NCBI GenBank assembly: GCA_017634255.1
Contig: JAGBNT010000083.1
Coordinates: 1 to 11,030, forward strand
DNA: 11,030 nucleotides
Source of the DNA: Lachnospiraceae bacterium
GTDB taxonomy: Bacteria > Bacillota_A > Clostridia > Lachnospirales > Lachnospiraceae
Reading direction: 5' to 3'
The stretch's first letter is position 1. Each line of letters opens with the position of its first letter. The notes under the pieces were generated by a model. That model saw nothing but the letters and a program-made list of their open reading frames with translations. It ran no database searches and was not told where the DNA came from. Below are positions 1 through 6,549 of the stretch, piece by piece. The position numbers were made by a program, and so were the translations under genes.

Positions 1-791
1 CGAAGAGCCATGTGGAAGAGATACAGGGAGTGTACGTGCCCTTCTGGCTCTTCAACGGAAATGCCGAGATAGACGGGATCTTTGATGCCTCGGACACCAC
101 TGTAAGGGGGGAATTTAAATATATTAAGTACTACGAGGTCCGCCGTGCAGGAAACATGGATTTTAAACATGTTCCGGCGGATGCCTCCAAGCGCATGGAT
201 GACAGTCTCATGGATTCGATAGAGCCCTATGATTTTAAGGCGCTCAAGCCCTTCTCCATGACTTATCTGCCGGGCTTTTTGGCAGAGCGGTTCGATGTGG
301 AGGAGGCTGAAAACAAGGGGAGAGCGGAAGAGAGGATAAAGGAGACTATACGAAATGTTACGGTCAAGACGATCCAGCATGCAGATGTCACAGACAGGCA
401 TGTGGATATTGAAGTCAATCTCGAAAAGACCGACTATGCCCTGCTCCCCGCCTGGGTACTGACCACAAAATGGCAGGATAAGAACTGGATCTTCGCCATG
501 AACGGACAGACAGGGGAGCTTATCGGGGACCTCCCCATAAGCAAGGTGAAATACGTCCTTTGGCTGCTGCTTTTCTTTATACTTGTGACCATGCTGGGCG
601 GTGGGATTTTCGATATATCTATAGGTATCATATTGGGCATATGTTTTACGCTCCTCGCCGGTTTTATAGCTTATGCAGGCATGAAGCCCGTAGGCAAGGC
701 CATGAATGCGGACAAATATATGAACGACAAGATAGAGCTCACCGTCGAGGAGGAAAAATTCCTGCGGGAGGAAAAGCGAAAGAAGGATTAA
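1..791 (+). CDS. TFIIB-type zinc-ribbon/two-TM protein, C-terminal part (5' end outside window)
   Basis: The open frame continues to the left window edge (codons for K-S-H precede the GTG at 12), so this is a 5'-truncated gene and that GTG is internal. Motifs such as GVYVPFWLF, VRRAGNMDFKHVPADAS, PYDFKALKPFS, YLPGFLAERFDV, YALLPAWVLTTKW and FAMNGQTGELIGDLP match my memory of the Lachnospiraceae family annotated as TFIIB-type zinc ribbon-containing protein. In that family a four-cysteine ribbon lies at the N-terminus, which here would be outside the window. Two membrane helices follow the soluble domain (about residues 180-197 and 202-224 counted from 12), and then a charged Lys/Glu-rich cytoplasmic end. 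Molecular function is unknown. Only 10 bases separate it from the CXXC micropeptide, so co-transcription is likely. Family assignment is fairly sure; function is not. Confidence 0.85.
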   Translation, partial: KSHVEEIQGVYVPFWLFNGNAEIDGIFDASDTTVRGEFKYIKYYEVRRAGNMDFKHVPADASKRMDDSLMDSIEPYDFKALKPFSMTYLPGFLAERFDVEEAENKGRAEERIKETIRNVTVKTIQHADVTDRHVDIEVNLEKTDYALLPAWVLTTKWQDKNWIFAMNGQTGELIGDLPISKVKYVLWLLLFFILVTMLGGGIFDISIGIILGICFTLLAGFIAYAGMKPVGKAMNADKYMNDKIELTVEEEKFLREEKRKKD

Positions 792-801
792 GGGACTGCA
801 A

Positions 802-945
802 ATGGCTAAAAATAAGGATAATATAAGGATAGTCCTTCTTACCGTCGCCGTTGTACTTTTGATCGTCGGCTTTGCGACAGACGGTTTTTCAGAGGTAAGG
901 AGCAAGGCGATAACGATCTGTATGGAATGTATAGGGATAGGCTGA
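802..945 (+). CDS. CD1871A-like CXXC motif micropeptide (47 aa)
   Basis: This short gene lies between the zinc-ribbon protein and the polyferredoxin. It starts MAKNKDNIRIVLLTV, has one hydrophobic helix (about residues 8-25), then a short polar stretch and the ending ITICMECIGIG with the CxxC pair C40/C43. A short N-terminal helix with a C-terminal C-x-E-C-I-G-I-G is what I recall of the CD1871A family CXXC motif-containing proteins of Clostridia, which are often found next to 4Fe-4S proteins. A purine-rich AAGGGA at 790-795 lies 6 bases before the ATG. Its stop TGA shares bases with the next ATG (TGATG, 943-947), implying translational coupling. I infer a membrane-anchored peptide whose cysteines bind metal or do thiol redox chemistry with the neighbouring Fe-S protein; this is untested. 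Confidence 0.85.
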   Translation: MAKNKDNIRIVLLTVAVVLLIVGFATDGFSEVRSKAITICMECIGIG

Positions 946-1805
946 TGAAGGCTACTGGATTTTTACGTGAGCACGGCAGAAGGTATACACAGCTTATCGC
1001 CGCGCTTTTGTATAATTTTAATCTTACCGGCTTTGCGACCGGAAAGATTTATAAGGGAAATTTAAAGGGAGCCTGCGTTCCCGGACTTAACTGCTATTCC
1101 TGTCCCGGTGCAGCTTTTGCCTGTCCTTTGGGAAGCCTGCAGGGAGCCATCCAGAAAACCTCCTATAAATTTCCCGCATATATGCTTGGAACCCTGCTGC
1201 TGTTCGGAGTCCTGTTCGGACGCTTTATCTGTGGGTTTCTCTGCCCCTTCGGACTTATTCAGGAGCTTATCGGCAAGCTGCCGTTTCCGAAGCTGAAAAA
1301 GAGCCGGGTGACAAGGGCGCTGTCATACCTGAAATACGTTATCCTGGCAGGCTTTGTCGTAGTCATCCCACTGATAAAGAGGGAACCCGGATTTTGCAAA
1401 TATATATGTCCGGCGGGAACGCTGGAAGCAGGAATACCGCTGGTGCTGATGGATGAAAGATTAAGGGGGAGCCTTGGCATGCTCTTTTCCTGGAAGGTCC
1501 TTGTGCTGGTTTTGTGTGTTATAATGTGTTCAGTCTGTTACAGGGCTTTTTGCCGTTTTATCTGCCCTCTCGGAGCCTTCTATTCCTTCTTTAACAAGGT
1601 TGCGTTTTGTAATGTGACAGTGGATAATGAGAAGTGCAGCGGCTGCGGAGCCTGTGTAAGGAGCTGTAAAATGGATATCGCGCATGTGGGGGATCATGAG
1701 TGTATCCAGTGCGGAGAGTGTACTAAAGTCTGCCCTGCGGGAGCTATCGGAATGAAAAGGCCCGGCAGTCTCAGACAAAAAAGCATGAGGGGAGCAGTAA
1801 AATGA
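945..1805 (+). CDS. Membrane-bound 4Fe-4S polyferredoxin (NapH/NosR-like)
   Basis: A 286-aa integral-membrane iron-sulfur protein. An ATG at 927 is also in frame, but I prefer the ATG at 945 because it overlaps the stop of the CXXC gene as TGATG and leaves that gene intact. Cysteine motifs in order: CVPGLNCYSCPGAAFACPLG (C44, C50, C53, C60), CGFLCPFG (C96, C100), CKYICPAG (C151, C155) and CRFICPLG (C203, C207). Two ferredoxin-type clusters follow, C231-C234-C237-C241 and C253-C256-C259-C263-P. The repeated C-x3-CP motifs next to membrane helices (about 76-95, 128-145, 183-200) are typical of the NapH/NosR/RnfB-related family, which passes electrons between membrane quinone or flavin partners and redox enzymes. 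The first C-terminal cluster ends in CK rather than the usual CP. The electron donor and acceptor cannot be named from this window. Its end overlaps the next gene as ATGA. Confidence 0.9.
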   Translation: MKATGFLREHGRRYTQLIAALLYNFNLTGFATGKIYKGNLKGACVPGLNCYSCPGAAFACPLGSLQGAIQKTSYKFPAYMLGTLLLFGVLFGRFICGFLCPFGLIQELIGKLPFPKLKKSRVTRALSYLKYVILAGFVVVIPLIKREPGFCKYICPAGTLEAGIPLVLMDERLRGSLGMLFSWKVLVLVLCVIMCSVCYRAFCRFICPLGAFYSFFNKVAFCNVTVDNEKCSGCGACVRSCKMDIAHVGDHECIQCGECTKVCPAGAIGMKRPGSLRQKSMRGAVK

Positions 1806-2773
1806 CTGTTGAGGCATATTTAAATCCGGATTTCGGCTGGGGAGAGAGGCTGATATTTTTTTCTGTCGCTCTGGCAGGCTGCCTGATATGTGTGTTGCTT
1901 ATAATCGGAGGAGCTGCCCTCGCAACCTCGTCCGTCGGCAGGAACGCCAGAAAGGCGGCATTTTATAAGCGCTCGCATAATTTTGTACAGCGCTTTTACG
2001 AGATGATAATTTCGGGGAGCTCCGTCATGTTCTTTTCCTGCTCCTATGTGATACTTAACCATATATATACTCTGGCGCAGGAGGGGGCAGGAGGAGCCGG
2101 TATAGACACCTTTGTCGGCATATGGGAGTCCTGGAAGGACTTTATCCTGCTGCTTTTAATCTGCCTTTCCTGCGTGCTGAATACGCTGCTGGACAGGTTC
2201 ATCATACCGCTTAAAAGGATAGACAAGTCCGAAAAAGCTTCAATACGCCTGCTGGCGATGTTCTATGTTATCCTCATACTTATATATCTGAATTTTATAG
2301 GTGACGAGAGCGAATACAGCCCTGTGATGATGTATTACCTGGGCCTTATGGTGGGGCGGTTCGTATATTTCGACGCCTCTTTTTCAGACTTTCTGGAGGC
2401 GATAATAAATGCCTTCAAGAATCTGCCGCTGCTCATACTGGGTATGACGCTTATGGGGCTGCTTACTAATTTCGGCTTTAAGGCGGGATATCTTCTGGAG
2501 AGAAACTATTATATAGTGGGTATTTTTTATACCCATGTTTTCATGCTTACCGCAATCTTCATCATTCACCTGAGCCACATCCTGAACCTGTTCATAAAAA
2601 AGCCTGCGGGATATGCGGAGGATGACGGGGCACAGGAGGACGACCCGGGAGAGTATGCCCGGGATGATGCCGATGAATACGGCGATTACGAAGAGTATGA
2701 TGATGAAGAGGATTATTACGGGGACGGATACGAAGAGTACGAGGAAGACGGGGATTGGGAGGAATTGAAATGA
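1802..2773 (+). CDS. Seven-helix membrane protein with strongly acidic C-terminal tail, unknown function
   Basis: The 323-aa product starts at an ATG that overlaps the polyferredoxin stop (ATGA). I see about seven hydrophobic helices, near residues 17-42, 67-90, 112-137, 147-166, 173-190, 205-225 and 237-263. After KKP at 266-268 comes a roughly 52-residue tail made almost entirely of Asp, Glu, Tyr and Gly, with DEYGDYEEYDDEED at about 291-304. Such a tail should be disordered and could bind cations or a basic partner; that is inference. I recognise no family. Its position between an Fe-S electron-transfer protein and a Sel1-like scaffold, with four-base overlaps on both sides, suggests it works with them, perhaps as a membrane partner of the polyferredoxin. 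Confidence 0.85.
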   Translation: MTVEAYLNPDFGWGERLIFFSVALAGCLICVLLIIGGAALATSSVGRNARKAAFYKRSHNFVQRFYEMIISGSSVMFFSCSYVILNHIYTLAQEGAGGAGIDTFVGIWESWKDFILLLLICLSCVLNTLLDRFIIPLKRIDKSEKASIRLLAMFYVILILIYLNFIGDESEYSPVMMYYLGLMVGRFVYFDASFSDFLEAIINAFKNLPLLILGMTLMGLLTNFGFKAGYLLERNYYIVGIFYTHVFMLTAIFIIHLSHILNLFIKKPAGYAEDDGAQEDDPGEYARDDADEYGDYEEYDDEEDYYGDGYEEYEEDGDWEELK

Positions 2774-3840
2774 AGCGCTTTTTCAGTGACAGAAGCTATA
2801 AGAAGCATTTAAAGGAATATTCCGAGGGAGTTTTGGAAAAATACGGGATATCCACGCCTACCGCCGAAAGAGAGATAATGTATATGGCGGACGGGGGCAA
2901 TACCGTGGCACTAAAGCTCTATGCCGATCTGATTTTTAACAGGAAGATATTGAGGCGCTACCCTTACAGGGAGGCATTCTCACTCTATATGCGCTCCGCA
3001 GGGATAGAGGCGGGGGAAAACGGGGAGTGGAGGTGCAGCGGAGAGTCCTATCCCCTGTCTTTTTGGGACATAGGCTATTACCTTGTAAACTACCGGCGAA
3101 GCTCCGTCCTGCAAAAATGTGAGGACATTCCCGAGATAGAGGCTATGGCGCTAAAGGACAGGCTGGAAACTGCCTTTGCACTGTCGGCAGCCTGTATAAG
3201 AAACGTAGACTCCGCCGCAGCTGTAAATCTAATGGCGCGGGTACTTTCAGAGGCCTCGGAAAAGGAGGAGCTCTTTAAGGCGCTGCAGCCTGTATTCAGG
3301 GAGGAGCTGGAAGAACCGCTGTTTTTGGAGTTCTATCCGGGGGATTATGACTGCGAGACCATGGAGGGATGCGCGGATACGGCGCGGAAATTCTTTGAGG
3401 CGGCTGCCAGGGAGGGCTATATATATGCCTGTAACAACCTTGCGGCGAAGGAGGCGGAGCAGGCTGTAAAGACAGGCAGTGAGGAGCCGGAGAGCAGCGA
3501 GCTGGCGGAAATAGTGGAGTCTTATATTGGACATTTAAAGAGCGCGGCAGACAGGTACGAGCCCTATGCCGCAAACCGTCTGGGACTTTTTTATACTACA
3601 GGAGAGATATCCTCCGCTTCCGGGAAGATAGTTTGTAAAAAATACATCAACCGGGCAGCGGGCAGGGAGTATTTTCTTAAGGCGACAGTCTATCCCGAAA
3701 CAAATTCGGCATGGGCGTTTTTCAACCTCATCAAGTACTTTCAGAAGGACTTTGACGATGATATCGAGCAGATGAATGAATATATGGACTATATAAAGGA
3801 GCTTAACCAGGAGGTTTACGACCTGGCAATGGAGCTTTAA
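2770..3840 (+). CDS. Sel1/TPR-like repeat protein, unknown function
   Basis: A 356-aa soluble protein with no signal peptide or membrane segment. A TTG at 2755 is in frame upstream, but the ATG at 2770 is better: it overlaps the previous stop as ATGA and has GGGAGG at 2757-2762, 7 bases upstream. Helical, alanine-rich segments with Sel1-like character are visible around residues 32-78 (DGGNTVALKLYADLIF), 200-232 (ARKFFEAAAREGYIYACNNL) and 252-280 (HLKSAADRYEPYAANRLGLF). The repeats are degenerate and irregularly spaced, so a formal Sel1 hit may be weak. The family generally mediates protein-protein contacts. Translational coupling to the acidic-tail membrane protein suggests a scaffold or assembly role for the membrane complex, which is inference. 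Only 10 bases separate it from the MATE gene. Confidence 0.8.
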   Translation: MKRFFSDRSYKKHLKEYSEGVLEKYGISTPTAEREIMYMADGGNTVALKLYADLIFNRKILRRYPYREAFSLYMRSAGIEAGENGEWRCSGESYPLSFWDIGYYLVNYRRSSVLQKCEDIPEIEAMALKDRLETAFALSAACIRNVDSAAAVNLMARVLSEASEKEELFKALQPVFREELEEPLFLEFYPGDYDCETMEGCADTARKFFEAAAREGYIYACNNLAAKEAEQAVKTGSEEPESSELAEIVESYIGHLKSAADRYEPYAANRLGLFYTTGEISSASGKIVCKKYINRAAGREYFLKATVYPETNSAWAFFNLIKYFQKDFDDDIEQMNEYMDYIKELNQEVYDLAMEL

Positions 3841-3850
3841 AAGGCTTAGC

Positions 3851-5182
3851 ATGAACAGACGTGACTATCTGACTACAACCCCGGTCCCCAGGCTGATAAC
3901 GGCGCTTGCCATACCAACGATAATCAGTATGCTCGTAACGGGGATTTACAATACAGCGGACACGTTCTTTGTCGGAAAGATATCTACACAGGCAACCGCC
4001 GCAGTGGGGCTCGTGTTTTCAGTTATGGCGATAATACAGGCTACGGGCTTCTTTTTCGGACAGGGCTCCGGCAGCTTTATGTCGAGATCTCTGGGGAAAG
4101 GGGATAAGGAGACGGCGAGCGAGATGGCATCTTTCAGCTTTGCCCTTGCTCTGGCTGCAGGTGTTGTCCTCATGCTTGCAGGGCTTAAATTTTCCACCGG
4201 GATAGCCTATGCTATCGGCGCAACCTCCTCCACCATGGAGGATACGGTTTCATATCTTAGGATAATCCTTATAGGCGCACCCTTTATGATAGGTCAGTTT
4301 GTTATAAACAACCAGCTGAGGTTTCAGGGAAGCGCCATGTACGCCATGGTAGGGCTCTTAAGCGGGGCGGTCATAAACGTGGCGCTGGACCCCTTGCTGA
4401 TACTCGTGTTTAAAATGGGGGTGAGAGGAGCCGCCCTTGCCACGATAGGAGGGCAGATTACGAGCTTTTTTATCCTGCTCGTCGGAAGCACAAAGGGAGA
4501 GAATATCAAGCTCAGTATAAAAAATGTACGATTTAAGGGACTGTATCTAAAGGAAATAGTAAACGGAGGTCTGCCCTCGCTTTTCAGACAGGGGCTTGCG
4601 GCTACCTCGACCCTGCTTTTAAACGTGATGGCGGGAAGATACGGCGGAGACGCCGCCATTGCGGGAATGTCCATAGTCACAAGGGTCACGATGCTTCTCG
4701 CCTCCGCCCTCATCGGCTTCGGGCAGGGTTATCAGCCTGTCTGTTCTTTTAATTACGGGGCGGGGCTTAAGAACCGTGTGCGCGAGGGATATTTTTTTTG
4801 TGTAAAATATGGGACCATATTTCTGGCGGCTGTAGGCGCTGCCTGCTGCCTCTTTACTCCCCGGATAATCGCCTGGTTCAGGGATGACGAAGAGGTTATC
4901 GCGGTGGGGAGCGTGGCGCTTCGCTGCCAGGCGTGCGTACTGTTTCTGATGGCGACTATCGTTATGTCCAATATGATGCTCCAGTCCATCGGCAAGGGAG
5001 TCAAAGCCTCCATTACTTCATCCGCGAGAAACGGCATATTCTTTATCCCGCTAATACTGATACTGCCAAGGTATCTGGGGCTTTTCGGGGTCGAGATCAC
5101 CCAGAGCTGCGCGGATGTCCTGACCATGCTGATCACGGTTCCGCTGGCGTGGTCGGAGCTAAAAAAATTGAGAGATACATAG
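3851..5182 (+). CDS. MATE family efflux transporter
   Basis: The 443-aa product has the full length and about twelve helices of MATE (multidrug and toxic compound extrusion) proteins of the MepA/DinF-like branch. Diagnostic stretches are the N-terminal PVPRLITALAIPTIISMLVT followed by YNTADTFFVGK, then GFFFGQGSGSFMSRSLGKGD, and in the second half GFGQGYQPVCSFNYGAG near residue 300. The family exports organic cations or metabolites in exchange for Na+ or H+; the substrate cannot be predicted. The ATG at 3851 is preceded by AAAAGG at 3839-3844, 6 bases away. It directly follows the Sel1-like gene and could be the last gene of the left operon. No clear terminator lies between its stop and the promoter near 5195. 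Confidence 0.95.
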   Translation: MNRRDYLTTTPVPRLITALAIPTIISMLVTGIYNTADTFFVGKISTQATAAVGLVFSVMAIIQATGFFFGQGSGSFMSRSLGKGDKETASEMASFSFALALAAGVVLMLAGLKFSTGIAYAIGATSSTMEDTVSYLRIILIGAPFMIGQFVINNQLRFQGSAMYAMVGLLSGAVINVALDPLLILVFKMGVRGAALATIGGQITSFFILLVGSTKGENIKLSIKNVRFKGLYLKEIVNGGLPSLFRQGLAATSTLLLNVMAGRYGGDAAIAGMSIVTRVTMLLASALIGFGQGYQPVCSFNYGAGLKNRVREGYFFCVKYGTIFLAAVGAACCLFTPRIIAWFRDDEEVIAVGSVALRCQACVLFLMATIVMSNMMLQSIGKGVKASITSSARNGIFFIPLILILPRYLGLFGVEITQSCADVLTMLITVPLAWSELKKLRDT

Positions 5183-5194
5183 CAGTATTATATC

Positions 5195-5224
5195 TTGTAT
5201 ACAAGTATACAAACATGGTATAGT
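5195..5224 (+). promoter_or_regulatory. Promoter with overlapping 18-bp palindromic operator, before the alcohol dehydrogenase gene
   Basis: A perfect inverted repeat TTGTATAC-AA-GTATACAA occupies 5195-5212 (8-bp arms, 2-bp centre). The -10 box TATAGT at 5219-5224 carries a TG at 5216-5217, giving an extended -10 (TGGTATAGT). TTGTAT at 5195-5200 lies 18 bases upstream and can act as a weak -35. A protein on the palindrome would cover the -35 and spacer, so repression fits. The GTATAC-centred symmetry resembles operators of FCD-type GntR regulators; that family link is inference and no regulator gene is in the window. The predicted start is near 5231. Confidence 0.7.
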
Positions 5225-5225
5225 A

Positions 5226-5321
5226 AGCGAAAAAGATAATTTCGTTTATTATAAGCCTCCGGCGGATGCGGCTGACCGCAGGAGGCAATTATAGTGGCGC
5301 TGCCGCAATTGCGGTCGGCGC
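5226..5321 (+). other. Structured GC-rich leader of the alcohol dehydrogenase transcript
   Basis: The roughly 130-nt leader contains three potential hairpins. The first is CGAAA 5228-5232 with TTTCG 5240-5244. The second has outer arms GCCTCC 5255-5260 and GGAGGC 5281-5286, extended by ATAA/TTAT with two bulged A, and an inner stem TGCGG/CCGCA around a CTGA loop (5267-5280). The third is GCGC 5297-5300 with GCGC 5318-5321, enclosing the 12-bp palindrome CCGCAATTGCGG at 5303-5314. The second hairpin buries an AGGAGG (5279-5284). None matches a riboswitch consensus I know, and no U-tract follows, so these are not standard terminators. Confidence 0.5.
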
Positions 5322-5341
5322 GGAGCAAACGCCAAAACTAA
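5294..5341 (+). CDS. Possible 15-aa leader peptide
   Basis: An AGGAGG at 5279-5284 is followed, 9 bases later, by a GTG that opens a 15-codon frame reading (M/V)ALPQLRSARSKRQN and ending in TAA. It is out of frame with the alcohol dehydrogenase gene, and its stop lies 20 bases before that gene's ATG. The ribosome binding site is paired in the leader hairpin, so a leader-peptide control mechanism is conceivable. Coding is doubtful: the frame is very short, starts with GTG and may be chance. Confidence 0.2.
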   Translation: MALPQLRSARSKRQN

Positions 5342-5361
5342 AAGAAAAGGTAGATCATATC

Positions 5362-6444
5362 ATGAGATTCTTTATGCCGACAGAGCTTCTGGAGGAAGAG
5401 AACTGCGTAGAGAAGTATTCTGAGAAATTATCCGCACTGGGAACAAATGCATTTATAGTCACCGGTAAAAACTCCGCCAGGAAATGCGGTGCCTTTGACG
5501 ATGTAATTAACGCGCTCGATAAGCTGGGTATCGGGTGGAGCGAATTTGCCGAGGTCGAGGAAAATCCTTCTGTTGAAACCGTTATGAAGGCAAGGGATCT
5601 GGCTATCGAAAAGAAGGCGGATTTTGTTATCGGCATAGGCGGCGGCTCTCCTTTGGATGCAGCCAAGGCGATTGCCCTAATGGCGGCGCACCCTGAGGCA
5701 GGGGCTGACTCCCTTTACGGAGGGGAGCTGGATGCAAAGACCCTCCCTCTGGCTGCGGTTCCAACTACCTGCGGAACCGGTTCGGAAGCCACAGGAGTTG
5801 CGGTATTGACCAGGCATGACAAAAAAACAAAGGGCTCTATTCCCTACCGCATTTTCCCAAAGGTTTCTTTTATAGACGGAAAATATCTTATTGACGCCCC
5901 CATGTCCCTGATAATACATACAGCAGTGGACGCTCTGGCTCATATAGTAGAAAGCATGTTCATGAAAAAAGCCGATGACTACAGCCGTATGGCTGCACTG
6001 CAGGGACTTAGGGTGTGGGTAAAGTCTAAGCCGGTGTTAATGGGACTAAGACCCTTAAGGATGGAGGACAGGAGAAACCTTATGTGCGCTGCTTCTCTTG
6101 CAGGAATAGCGATAGCCCAGACGGGAACCTCCATACCCCATGCCTTGAGCTATCCGCTGACCTATGATCTGGGTATACCCCATGGCAAGGCGGTGGGATA
6201 TTTCCTCGGCAGCTTCCTCGAGGCTGCGCCCGAAGAGGAGAGGTGGGAGCTGCTGACCGCCGGAGGCTTCAGGAATGTGAAGGAGTTTAAGGATTTCCTA
6301 ACAAAGGTGCTGGGAGAGACGGAGGTTACCCAGGAGACCCTGGACAGGGGCTATGATATGGTAAAGGATGATCCCAAGAGGATGGAGTGCAATATCTTTG
6401 AGGTAACGCACGAGGACCTCAGGAGGATCATTTATGAAAAATAG
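5362..6444 (+). CDS. Iron-containing (group III) alcohol dehydrogenase family protein
   Basis: The 360-aa product is an NAD(P)-dependent, metal-containing oxidoreductase of the FucO/GldA/maleylacetate reductase superfamily. An in-frame ATG at 5266 would add 32 residues but lies inside a leader hairpin without a ribosome binding site. MRFFMPTELL from 5362 matches the usual family start and follows AAAAGG at 5345-5350. Visible motifs are the cofactor-binding GIGGGSPLDAAKA (GGGS at 93-96), VPTTCGTGSEATGVAV (134-149), and all four expected metal ligands: D190 and H194 (DALAHIVE), H260 (SIPHALSYPL) and H274 (IPHGKAVG). The next gene encodes a fucose/arabinose-type isomerase, so reduction of lactaldehyde or another sugar-derived aldehyde is plausible, but the substrate is not determined by sequence. 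The gene is the first of the palindrome-controlled unit. Confidence 0.92.
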   Translation: MRFFMPTELLEEENCVEKYSEKLSALGTNAFIVTGKNSARKCGAFDDVINALDKLGIGWSEFAEVEENPSVETVMKARDLAIEKKADFVIGIGGGSPLDAAKAIALMAAHPEAGADSLYGGELDAKTLPLAAVPTTCGTGSEATGVAVLTRHDKKTKGSIPYRIFPKVSFIDGKYLIDAPMSLIIHTAVDALAHIVESMFMKKADDYSRMAALQGLRVWVKSKPVLMGLRPLRMEDRRNLMCAASLAGIAIAQTGTSIPHALSYPLTYDLGIPHGKAVGYFLGSFLEAAPEEERWELLTAGGFRNVKEFKDFLTKVLGETEVTQETLDRGYDMVKDDPKRMECNIFEVTHEDLRRIIYEK

Positions 6445-6549
6445 GGAAAGGCTGGATTTATCATTCTTTCCTTAGATGTGCTGCCGTGGCTGGCAATGGT
6501 ATGTCGAAAACAAAAATACAATTTTTTAATTATTAGGAGGAAAAATCTA

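Noticed and set aside
927..944. ATG 927 as start of the polyferredoxin
   Set aside because: It would lie inside the CXXC gene, while ATG 945 gives the tight TGATG overlap and a normal family N-terminus.
4324..4713. 129-aa minus-strand open frame inside the MATE gene
   Set aside because: Shadow of the MATE coding frame; no start signals or recognisable motifs.
5251..5292. GCCTCCGGC in the leader resembles part of the c-di-GMP-I riboswitch
   Set aside because: The flanking conserved CACGCA and GCAAAG elements and the second hairpin are missing.
5266..5361. 32-residue N-terminal extension of the alcohol dehydrogenase from ATG 5266
   Set aside because: That ATG lies inside a leader hairpin without a ribosome binding site, and the family usually begins at the MRF(F/Y)MPT stretch.
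6445..6471. GGAAAG/CTTTCC hairpin after the alcohol dehydrogenase gene as a terminator
   Set aside because: Six-bp stem, AT-rich, 15-nt loop and no U-tract; too weak to call.
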